A stretch of 64,000 nt of DNA from Sipunculus nudus. Taxonomy: Eukaryota; Annelida; Sipuncula; Golfingiida; Sipunculidae. Where the stretch lies: NCBI GenBank assembly GCA_026874595.1, contig CM049319.1, forward strand, positions 18,021,101 to 18,085,100, given 5' to 3'. The notes beneath the pieces were generated by a model. It searched no databases. It was not told where the DNA came from and worked only from the letters and a program-made list of their open reading frames with translations. The first letter of the stretch is position 1; every line of letters begins with the position of its first letter. Positions 54,473-64,000 of the stretch are shown here, piece by piece. Position numbers and translations under genes: made by a program.

Positions 54473-55519
54473 ATTTCAGTAAGCGCAACATATTAGCCAA
54501 AAACTATTTTCGATCATTTTCCTTCAGAATTTGCAGCAGTTAACGTTACAAAGAATTGTCAAATGGACAATTTGTAGGAGATCAGTAATATTGAGCGTAC
54601 CTGTCTCTTTTAGCAAGTTCTCTTCAATGCACTTTTATGGGTCAAACATTTTTGTGCACTATCACCTTATTATTGAGCATTAATAAAATGTCAGGAATAA
54701 TTTTCATATCAAACTCTAGTGTTTATGATGATTCTGTACCATACTTTTGTAAAATCTACGTACGCGCACGCGCCACATTCAATCTTCTTTTTTACCCTAT
54801 TATTTTGTGATTTAAAAAAAAAATAAAATGCATTAACGAAGTTGACTTGCTGCCTAAAGAGTGCTTTTCCTCTGTTGTGGAAAAAAAGCAAGTATGGAGA
54901 AAAGTGCGCTGCTGATGGGAGTTTTTGACCTTTCATATATCCCGCTTGAAAAGGAAGGAAGAAAAAATGAATTTGGCAACAACTTTTTTCCCTCTGTTTG
55001 GGAACTCGAAATTGACCCCTATTCGGAGAATAACATATAAATGGGCTAGCATATTCTGAGCACTCGGAAAACAAAACAAGTTTCAATAAAATTTCTTTTG
55101 TCAAGTTGTTCTTTAACCTGTTAACAAAATAGTTGTTATTATCATGTTTTCTATACACATACATTTATTGAAAATATATAGTAAAATATAAAAAACAAAT
55201 CGAAATAAATGATTGAAATTTTAAAAAAAATATTCTTGTATGAAATAGAAAACATAAATCATGCATTCCTGTTTCCAGGCCACAAAATTTTGTCCGAAAC
55301 CCTTACGCACCCTGGTATACGCAGGCCTAATATTATATATATTCTCCGGAAAAAAAACTCCGGCGTTTCGCCTTTGCACTCCCGAGAATTCTCCGATTTT
55401 CTCATTAAAAGTTTTGGATACTGTGACCCTGATACAGAAGAACCCGCCGAGATTGAAGTGTTTCCTTGCCAGACCACGTTATCTTCACGTTTGGTCGTTT
55501 AGTCAAGGCAATGTATAGG
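54473..55519. other. Unannotated stretch
   Basis: AT-rich. Open frames at 54709-55164 (-) and 55209-55502 (+) show no family features or splice support and are not called. Confidence 0.5.
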
Positions 55520-56748
55520 CTATCCCGAAATTAATCGGCTCAATATTATTAGGCCCTGCAATATATTGAGTCCGATCTCCATACAGTGAGTTTCTACAAT
55601 ATAATATGGGAGGGTAGCGTCATATCGCCCCTCTGCCATTACGACCAGATTACTGGCGCCAGAGTGTCACTACATCCAAGTCTGAGGATCGCATTACAAG
55701 GCCTTGTGAAGATCCAAATATTTTAGTCATTTCTGACAACGCTTCATGGCCTACAGGTACACTGTCAATCAACATAAATCAAACTAATCGTTAGCTTTTT
55801 TGTATACTTTCTAATAATATCAAACATGAGCGAGAAAAGTTCTGTTTTAACCCAGCTCATTGGTAAACCCCTCGGCATGTTTGTTGAATTTATGACCGCA
55901 TGAACACAAGCATTGATCGCACAGGTTACAGGACGCAGGCAGCTTACAGGTGATACAGGAAATGACCCGTGTCCATGGAAACGGTGTTTCAGTTTGGGTT
56001 GTGAGCTCAGTATAGTATTATGTTAATTTATCATTCTAAGCCTAATATTAAGATCATGGGCTGTTTACCACAATATAAATGCAACCTGATGCAAGACCAT
56101 TGCAATACATTCCACGACTTTACTTGTATCACGACTTGAGCAGGCTTACCAGCCCAATTATCCGATTGCCTACCGAGTCTGGTTGTCACGGCTAATGGGA
56201 GGTCTGTTTTAAATTGGACGAAGAAAAAGATAACTGTTATTTTATCAGCCTCAGACAACAGTAGTACACACCACCCAATGCCCTTGAAACCAGTGCAGTG
56301 TCAACAGGTGTTTATTAATATTACCCCGTGTCAGCGCATCATTCTTCAAGTTAGACCCGTTGAAACAAAATGTAACAAAATTCTGGCTGTTAATGAATCA
56401 CACAAGTCGGCGAGGCTCCCAGTGTGAAGTCTTCAAGTGCGCCTATTCGACTGTTCTTCTCTTTCCGAAATAAATTTGCAGGCATGCCTTTGGTAAAAAG
56501 ATCAGTAAATGTTTAAAAATGATGATCCAAGTTTAATTTTAGTTGCTATTAAAAACATAAAACACATATTGATGTTAAAATGGTTTAATCCTGTGTCTTG
56601 TTGTTTGGCATTAAGGCAGTGAAAGAAGATATCTGATCTGTTGCATTTTCCACGACTTATAATAGTTATATTGTAGAAACTCACTGTATGGCTATCAGAC
56701 TCCATATATAGCAGGGCTTAATAATATTGAGTCTGATTAAATCAGGCT
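55520..56748. mobile_element. Inverted-repeat element, ~1.2 kb
   Basis: About 70-100 bp at each end pair as inverted repeats: AATATTATTAGGCCCTGC, CTCCATACAGTGAGTTTCTA (left) against their complements near 56670-56748 (right). A solo right end is found at 19170-19214. The interior (55609-56192) recurs inverted at 60722-61309. No coding capacity. Confidence 0.75.
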
Positions 56749-58744
56749 ATACATAAGCCAACCACGGTCAGACTGGGAACACCCCATAGACCTGCAACAG
56801 GTCAAGGAATAATTTTTCTCATTTTTTATCACATTTTATATTAATGTTCAATGATCATTTTTCATGTACGGTATTGGCTCCTTCTGTGGGGTGAAAATAG
56901 TTTTTCTTTCCTCAAGGGGCTACTTGATTTTATTTTTTCAAGCAAATCACTCAGCCCTTACTGGCCCATCTTTGATTTTTAACTTGAAGAGCATTTTTTC
57001 CCTCTTTCCCCGGGCAATGCTGGGTTTAAACTCTGCTAGATAATTTATAAGTAAACAAAAGTGTTTTATCAATCTTGATGCTTTAAATCTGTGTTTCTTC
57101 ATGTCACTGAAACATTATACAATATCTTACAACGTGTGAGGAGAAAATATAAAGTTTTGAAATATTATCTTGCAGTTTTTTATTAGCCGGCTGAGATGCT
57201 GCTTGCTGTTACTTGGTGCTTAAAATATTATACATTAACATTTTAAAATAACAAAATGCATGAATATTATATTTATGAAAATTATTAGGAATTTCCTAAA
57301 TATATACAGTACCATCAGTAAAAACTTGAATTAATGTAAATTATCTTTTATCTGTATAGGTTTTAATATGAATTTGAAACAGCTTTGAGTTTTTAAATGG
57401 GTGTTTAACCGAGATGCATTTTAAATGGGTGTTTAACAAAAGACTGCTGACATACATAGTAATAAACTGATCTTTACAATATACTGTTTGTTCAGAAAGG
57501 CTTAAAATTCAGTAAAAACATTTGTGCTATTCAGTAAAAAAACTGGTCATGATTGAATTTAGTCTTAAATACATGTGTATGACCCATTACTTGAGGAAGA
57601 AAACTTAACTTTGGGGTCAGAAAGTCAAATATCACATCTTAATTTGGCTTTCAGATAATAAAATTCCTGTTGTGATTATTTAAAGGAAAAAATGTTGTGT
57701 GAGTCAGCTGAGCATCTTGACCCATAGGTCACATTTCATTTTCACAGCTGTTTGTGATATTTTTTTATATAAATATCTAGCTGATAAACCCGGTATACCG
57801 GCCTTTTTACTGCGGTTTTGGAGATATGTTTACTGAGATATTGAATGTTGGCTCATTTTTTATTATAAAAGTTATAGATTTTTAGTGGTATACTCTTGGC
57901 ATACGAAATTATTTACTGTTATTTTGTGGCGCTGTGCTCGTGGCAAAAATCATATCCCGGTATGTTTACCTTAAAGACCTGTTCAGTGATGGTTTACATT
58001 GCGAACCGGAATGAGACGTGGAGGCATACAGTGTTTCGTTGATATTTGACTGGTTTCTATCGTTGGACGTATAAAGAATAGGTTGATGTGAGGAACACAT
58101 TAGATTAATTAAATGTACGTAGCAAGGAAACTGTTCCTGAAGAAGGAAACAGAAATATGCATACATCGTAAGTAGCAGAAGCGGACCCAGCGTGGGACTC
58201 CATGCAGTGGGTCCGTATCCCATTTTCAGACCCCCAACACCACCCCAGCCCTGTTCCTGAATTCGGGACCTTGAATTATAGGTTTTGTCATTAATCCTCC
58301 TGGGTTGAACTCTCCATTTCATAAAGCGAGAAACATGTGTTTTTCTCTTTTACTGACCACGCATGTGTGTCAAATCCATCATTGAAAGCAAGCGTTATTC
58401 GTATGAACAATAGTCCTTAGTGTTAGAGGTTAAGTGACCACGATGCACGCATTCCAGTGATTGCCGAAGGCAGTTCGGCTGTGCTCGGTAAAAAAGGGAA
58501 AAATCACTCAAAATTATATTTATATTAAAAATTAATTATTTTCATATCGCCTATGTCACTGCGGGGATAATAACCTTTAAAATGATGTATGGCACAATAT
58601 TGTACACAACGCAGTTTTAAAGAACACCGCGAACAAACGTGAACTGAATTCCTTTTATAAGTATTAGATGATGGACAGTTTCTGAAATTTAATAAGGCTG
58701 GTAGTGCTGGCAAATTATCTTTTTTTTTCATTTTTTTTATCATA
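56749..58744. other. AT-rich stretch without recognised gene
   Basis: CCCGGTATACCGG (57789-57801) and CCCGGTATG (57956) are short related motifs. Around 58180-58270 is a GGGTCC-containing short repeat-like block (GCGGACCCAGCGTGGG). No exon supported. Confidence 0.5.
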
Positions 58745-60060
58745 TTTTTAGCTCAGAAGACTTTATTTAAGTCACCTGAACTATAATGATCACCCCAAAG
58801 TTGTCATTTGTCCATCAGGCTGTCTTGCACCCTTTGAGGTTATCAGGTCACATTTTTAGCCCTGCTATAGTGATCAGTGATCAACCTGATGTTGTCCTAT
58901 GTTCATCTGGCTGTCTTGCACTCATTAAGACCGTAATCGTCTTGCAGTGTGTCCGGCTGTAATCAGGGCACAAATCATAACTGTCGGACATGGAAACTTC
59001 CTAACTGTACATCCAGAGAGGTCCTAGGCAAGTCATCTTACACCAGATAAACTTAGGGTCAGTGTGACCTTTATTCTTAAGCTATGATTAGAAAACCATG
59101 ATTTTAGCACTGTGAAAGACAGAGGGTCATCGATCATGACAGTTAGGCTTGGAACCTTCTAACGACTAACATCCCGGGATGTTCTGACCAAATTAGGTGC
59201 TAGTGACCTATACTCTGCCAGCTACTGGCCAAAAACATGATTTGAGCTAACAACTTATTTTCAGGGAGATTCTAGGCAAATCTCCATGGAAACCTGAAAT
59301 TTGGCCATGGTGCATCATATTTGGTGAACTGCTAGCCCAAACATAAATTTGAACCCCCAGACAGTCAGAAAGGGCACTAACTTTAATTGTTGGACTTTCT
59401 TCCTTCTAATGTAAAATCCAGAAGTAGGGGCACTGGGCACATTTCCTTGGAATCCAAAATTAAGTCACAGAGCTGTTGGGGGGGGGGGGGAATATAATTT
59501 TAGCAATTTGAGGGTCAGATATAGGCACAAATCCTATATATAGCTAACAGTTGGAACTTGAACCTTTTAACCTAACATCAAGTCAAGTTCAGGGCAATTA
59601 TCCTCAGAAATCACAAAATACTGTGGGTCACTTTTGACATATATTCTTTTAGATTTGGGAAAAACACAAAATTTGAGCACTCAGGAAATCATTCTTCCCA
59701 TTGTTTGAGGTTCTTTATACATTTTCACCATATCATTACATCAACGTTGAGGCCTGCATCACATACATGTACATATCAAATTCAGTTTAGTGTCATGGCC
59801 CATGAGTCACCTGTTGAGAATGCAAATCTGCAATTGTTTTTGTGTGGCTTTTATCTGAGCATATACTTTGGATGAAACTCACTTGTATTTCAGGAGAGGT
59901 TCAATGTATTGGCCTGGAATTTGGCACATCCATCTTGGATAGCTTTCTCATACACATGACGGGTGCCACCATCTATAATCAAATATTCACAGAATACATA
60001 GATCTATGCATTTGTCCCAGGAGTGTTTAGATGAATCTGCCTGAAAGTTTGACTGTCAAA
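58745..60060 (+). repeat. Dispersed non-coding repeats (TTTTTAGCTCAG start; family A end)
   Basis: Begins TTTTTAGCTCAGAAGACTT and includes two copies of CATCAGGCTGTCTTGCAC / CATCTGGCTGTCTTGCAC 105 bp apart, GGAAACTTCCTAAC, and a G run at 59478-59490. 59880-60060 resembles family A (GGTGCCACCATCT). Non-coding. Confidence 0.5.
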
Positions 60061-60119
60061 AGATCTTAGATACCTTAGTCTCATACACGTGTTGAAAGAT
60101 AAATTATCCTTTTTTTCAG

Positions 60120-60209
60120 AAAAGACAGTTCCCCAAGACAGTCTCAGGTCCAACTAAGGAAAAAGAGGTCAACACGTCGAATAAGAAACAGATAAAGAAA
60201 AGAAGAGAG
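60120..60209 (+). CDS. Candidate internal exon, lysine-rich
   Basis: Polypyrimidine tract and CAG (60119), then 90 nt open in phase 0: KRQFPKTVSGPTKEKEVNTS and NKKQIKKRRE, then GAG|GTAAGA, a full donor consensus. A decayed duplicate lies 430 bp downstream. The product is unknown; a basic linker or nuclear-localisation segment would fit the composition. Confidence 0.4.
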
Positions 60210-60551
60210 GTAAGAGACAAAAAGTGTTGTTACATTCATATGTTCATTTTAAGACAGCCTTAAAATATGTTATATAAAAATATTATTTTTGATAATGTTA
60301 TTCAATCTCCAGGGACAGAATCAAACATTCGTAATTTTCATAAAAAGTACACTGAAAAATCCTTTCATATTTTAAACAGGGAAATTAATTTCTAGCTCCG
60401 CTGACTATAGTCATCTGAGCTATAGTAAGCTTCTGTTGAACTGTGTATAAGTTTTAAAATATAAAAAGTTGATGGATTGATCAAATGAGTTTATAAAACT
60501 TTCTGAATCTTTCACCATGTGTTGAAAGTTCAATTTTCTTTTTTTTTCCAG

Positions 60552-60642
60552 AAAAGACAATTCCCATAGACAGCCTCTTGTCAAAGTAGAAGAGGCCAAA
60601 ACATCTAATAAGGTACCAGACAAAGGAATATAAAGAAGAGAG
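60552..60642 (+). pseudogene. Decayed duplicate of the 60120 exon-like cassette
   Basis: Same layout: TTTTTTTCCAG, AAAAGACAATTCCCATAGAC, ... AAGAAGAGAG|GTAAGAGACA. An in-frame TAG appears at codon 6 and the length is 91 instead of 90 nt. The upstream flank (GTGTTGAAAG) and downstream flank are duplicated too. Confidence 0.5.
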
Positions 60643-60721
60643 GTAAGAGACAATCAGTGTTATTGCATTCAGATGATCATTTAAAGCCGGCTAATGTATG
60701 TTGTATAAAAGTAGAAAAAAC

Positions 60722-61309
60722 TAGCCGTGACAACCCTGACTCAGTAGGCAGTCGAATATTTGGGCTCATAAGCCTACTCGAGTGATGATACTAGTATTAT
60801 GGAGGAATGTATCGCAGTGGTCTTGCATCTGGTTGCATTCATGTTGTGATAAACGGCCCGTAATCTCAATATTATGCTTAGAATAGTTAATAAACACAAA
60901 AGTATATATGTGAGCTCGCAACCCAAACTGAAACACCGTTTCCATGGACACTGGTCATTTCCTGTGTTGCCTGCAATTTGCTTGCATTCTGTAACCCGTA
61001 CGAGCATTGCTTGTGTTCATGCAGTCAAAAGTTAAACAAATATGCTGAGGGGTTTACCAGTGTACTCGGTTAAACAGGAACTTTTCTCGCTCATATATGG
61101 TATTATTAGAAAGTACACAAAAAATGCTAACGAATGGTCTGGTTTATGTTGATTGACAGTGTACCTGTAGCCCATGAAGCGTTGTCAGAAATGACGAAAA
61201 TATTTGCATCTTCATAAGGCCTTATAATGCCATCCTCAGATGTAGATGTCATGACTCGTCATGACTCTGGTCGTAATGCCAGAGGGTCAATATGACGCTT
61301 AGTAAAAAC
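60722..61309 (-). repeat. Inverted copy of 55609-56192
   Basis: Reverse complement reads colinearly with 55609-56192: TGTCACGGCTA, GTTTCCATGG, GAGCGAGAAAAGTTC, GACAACGCTTCATGG and CTCTG.CATTACGACCAG blocks all recur in order. It lacks the long inverted ends of the other copy. Confidence 0.78.
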
Positions 61310-61429
61310 TCAACTCGGGGACTTACATTTTTATGCGCCAGTCATGACTGGAGTATTATGGTATATACCCACTGTCCATAACTATTTATTTGCGCCATGA
61401 TTACATACCAGGGCTTTGATGGTTTTTTA

Positions 61430-62265
61430 GCTCAGCTGTCCTGTATTTTTCGATTTTTTACAATTTTTTTTTCTCTATTTTTGAGACCTTTAAAAATGTG
61501 AACATCTGTTAACAGGGCACAAATCATAAAGACTGGACCTAGAATCTTCATTCTTAATTGACACACTGAGAGACCTATGAAAAAATTCCATAGAAACCAG
61601 AAATAAGGTCTCTGTTACCCATATCCTTTGAGCTGTGGGGCTCCCAATTACCCCCCCCCCCCCCCCCCAGAATAATGGAAAATTTGATAAAAAAACTGCA
61701 ACATTTCAATAACTACAACACTGATGGTCATGATTTGTGGCATACGTATTGATCAAGAGGTGTTCCATCAGTTTCTGCAGACTGGTGGTGCCACCTGCAT
61801 TTTTTCAAATTTTTACAATTTTTTTTTCTCTATTTTTGAGATTCTTAAGGATGTAGTTATCTGTCAACGGGGTACAAATCGTAACAACTGGACCTAGAAT
61901 CTTCATTCTTGACACACAGGGAAACCCATGAAAAGTCTCCATGGTTACCTGAAATTAGGTCTCTGTTACCCATGTCCTTTGAGCTATGGCACTCCAAGTT
62001 ACAGCTCAGAATAATGGAAAATTTGATACAAAAGATGAAGTATCTGAACAACTAATGCAGAGATCACCATGATTCTTTGCATGGATATTGATTATGGAGT
62101 GTTTCATCAGTTTCTGCAGACTGGTGGTGCCACCTATATTTATTCAATTTTTCAAATTTTTTTCTCTATTTTTGATGTAAACAATCAAGACATGGTGCTT
62201 GAAAACTTGAAATCTACAGTTTTTGATCAACTGGTTTCAAATTTCAGCTTTTAACATATGAAATG
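61430..62265 (+). repeat. Tandem dispersed repeat (~360-bp units)
   Basis: TTTTTTTCTCTATTTTTGA occurs near 61468, 61829 and 62158. Each is followed by similar text: ACTGGACCTAGAATCTTCAT, AGGTCTCTGTTACCCAT, CCTTTGAGCT. ACTGGTGGTGCCACCT recurs at 61780 and 62121. A run of 18 C (61651-61668) interrupts unit 1. Confidence 0.7.
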
Positions 62266-64000
62266 CTTATGTGTACATGCTGTGAAAATTAAATCCACAG
62301 CACTAACAGGAAAAATTTGAATATTTATATTTTAATGGCATCAGGAAAAAAAAAGAAAAGTATTCTCAGCTATGAAACTAATACATGTTTAAAAAAATCC
62401 AAGGATCAAAACACCCAATATATTATACCAGGAGCAAACTGGAGTTGGGAATGTTTAATTTTATTACATAAAATAAAGGATCAGTAGTTTAAATTTTGAT
62501 TATTTAGCCAGTATCATGTAAGAACTGATACAACCATGGGTTATTAGTCAAACATATTAAAATCTTTAATAAGCACTTGTCTGAGTAATATTTTAAATTT
62601 TTTGACATATTTATTTTTTAATTTTGTAATAAATATAACCAACAAGTTAAATACCTGGATAAGACCTGGAAATTTAGATTAATTTAATATAATCAACTGC
62701 ATCCTTGTCTATCATTATCTTGATTCATATAATCCCTAATAGTAAACAACAATTTTATTTATTTATTTATTTTTCATTTTTATGGTTGAAATGAAAAATA
62801 CCCAATGGTGACTGCATGGTGTCATTTGAAATACAATTTTGGCCATCCATGGAAGATCCATAAATGATCAGTAATTAACTATACATTCCTTTTCCATTCT
62901 TTTTTAAGTTCTTTTCATAAAGCAATAACTAAAAAAAAGTTTATTGTTAAGTTTATGGCCAAAACAAATACTAGAGGGGGGTTGGACAGTTAGATCCAGC
63001 TGAAGCCACCAAGGAGCTGGCTGGCTGCAGAGTGCCTCGCTTCAAGCATGCATAATTGGCCTGAAAGGTCAATGGGGGGACATATAGAGGGGCTTCAGTA
63101 CAGCCTAGGTGTGATATGGTCTCATAAAAACTTTCATAAAAGCTAGTTTTTGATCAATTCCTTTTATAACTTCAGAATTTAGAAGTTAAAATCAGTATGT
63201 GTGCAAGATATGAAAATTAAATCAACAGTGCTTACAGGGAAAAAACATGCCATGGCCAAAGTTGGGCAAAATTTAAGGTACTGATTTTATATTTATGCTA
63301 ATAACTTATAAAATTTGAAAAATTCAGAACTAATTTTGGGAATACAATTGAATCTTGATTAAATATTGTTATATCCCTGGCAAAAAAATCTCTACGTTCA
63401 GCAATTCTCATGTTAAGGGAGTAAATATTTTCTTTGATTTTTTACAAAGTGCATTGTTTGGGCCAATATAAAACAATTACTCAATACTGACATCATTTCT
63501 AGCCATGTGCATAGAGAGTGTATAGAAGAACATGTATATTATATATGGTCAAAGTCAGATCAGTAGTTTTGATATTAGGTGATCTTGTAACAAGGGTTTT
63601 TAATGGAAAATTGAAGTTTTTTTCTTCATATCTAGAAGGAATGCAGTCCTAGTGACCAAACCTTTTGGTAATGTAGGGCATTTGGGGGACATCTAACAGT
63701 ATGCCAAATTTTTGAAGCTGAGAGCTGGCCTAGGAAGCTTGGGAGCTGAGCTCTAGCAAACTGCATAAAATTTTATACTTTATTACTTGAATAAAATCTA
63801 CAGTTTTTGATCAACTGGTTTCTAATTTCAGATGTTAATAGATGAAATGCTAATAAAAACAACCTCTGAAAATTGAATCCACAGCACTTACAGGAAAAAA
63901 ATGTGCCAAGGTCAATTATAGGCAAAATTCAAGTTATAATTTCATATTTATGCTAATAACTTATAAAATTTGAAAAATTCAGATCTAATTTTGAGTATAC
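62200..64000 (+). repeat. Dispersed repeat family B, copies 2-4
   Basis: Copies begin near 62200 (fragment), 63130 and 63775, each with TTTTTGATCAA, then '..TTTCAG..', GAAAATTAAATCAACAGTGC or GAAAATTGAATCCACAGC. The 63130 copy matches 27935-28560 over some 550 bp. The last copy runs off the window end. Confidence 0.72.
62266..63129. other. AT-rich stretch
   Basis: The first 70 bp belong to a family B fragment (see 62200-62330). Otherwise no exon or element borders recognised. Confidence 0.5.

Noticed and set aside
54709-55164. 151-codon minus-strand frame
   Set aside because: AT-driven composition rich in F/N/K, no domain, no splice or promoter support.
55209-55502. Plus-strand frame with a possible acceptor at 55278
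   Set aside because: Two overlapping frames are open equally, no donor consensus and no recognised family; not enough to call an exon.
1-64000. tRNA, rRNA or other structured RNA genes
   Set aside because: No cloverleaf-like A/B box pair or rRNA core sequence was noticed on either strand; a dedicated covariance-model search was not possible.

Overview
The window is nuclear DNA of an animal. It is AT-rich, almost all non-coding, crowded with DNA transposons, retrotransposon relics, (TA)n tracts and poly-G/C runs, and it holds one clear multi-exon host gene with GT-AG introns. The repeats (CR1-like LINE, Ty3/Gypsy remnants, hAT and pogo families, dispersed units carrying GACAGACGGACGGACAGAC-type tails and 'TTTTAGCTCAG' motifs) suggest a marine invertebrate, most likely a mollusc or another lophotrochozoan. 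That placement is inference, not proof.

The host gene is the mitochondrial HflX-family GTPase GTPBP6. It lies on the minus strand from 30336 (start) to 4134 (stop). Eleven exons splice in phase into a predicted 535-residue protein with a mitochondrial presequence, the HflX N-terminal domain, a GSGE linker, the GTPase motifs GYTNAGKTS / DTVGF / NKVD and the C-terminal domain. A poly(A) signal follows the stop. Its introns are swollen to 26 kb by insertions: a pyrimidine tract (intron 10); a hAT MITE inside a minisatellite (intron 7); a 6-kb repeat holding a 4.4-kb hAT-like transposon with a nearly intact transposase, plus a pogo-like transposase relic (both intron 6); and a CR1-like LINE with other repeats (intron 1).

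The most unusual signal is that three intronic tandem arrays in this gene consist of copies of the adjoining exon edge and its splice site: exon 7 (P-loop plus donor), exon 3 (exon end plus donor) and exon 2 (acceptor side). The exon 7 array includes 14 exact 56-bp steps plus older copies that still spell most of the P-loop and keep a GTCAGTAA donor.

Right of the gene: a fold-back element with 300-bp arms (31621-33493); a 5'-truncated, internally deleted Ty3/Gypsy-like element with one LTR (33494-38043); a possible host promoter and first exon with CCAAT, initiator and a perfect E2F site (41049-41283); several MITEs, some with perfect 8-bp target duplications (43099-44189, 52352-53442); a four-unit CACGTG array (45995-46059); a pogo-type MITE (49593-50582); a region with a recurring TCAACTCCGTTAC motif (51714-54472); an inverted pair of 0.6-kb repeats (55609-56192 / 60722-61309); a duplicated exon-like cassette (60120-60209 / 60552-60642); and dispersed repeat families to the window end. 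No tRNA, rRNA or CRISPR was seen.
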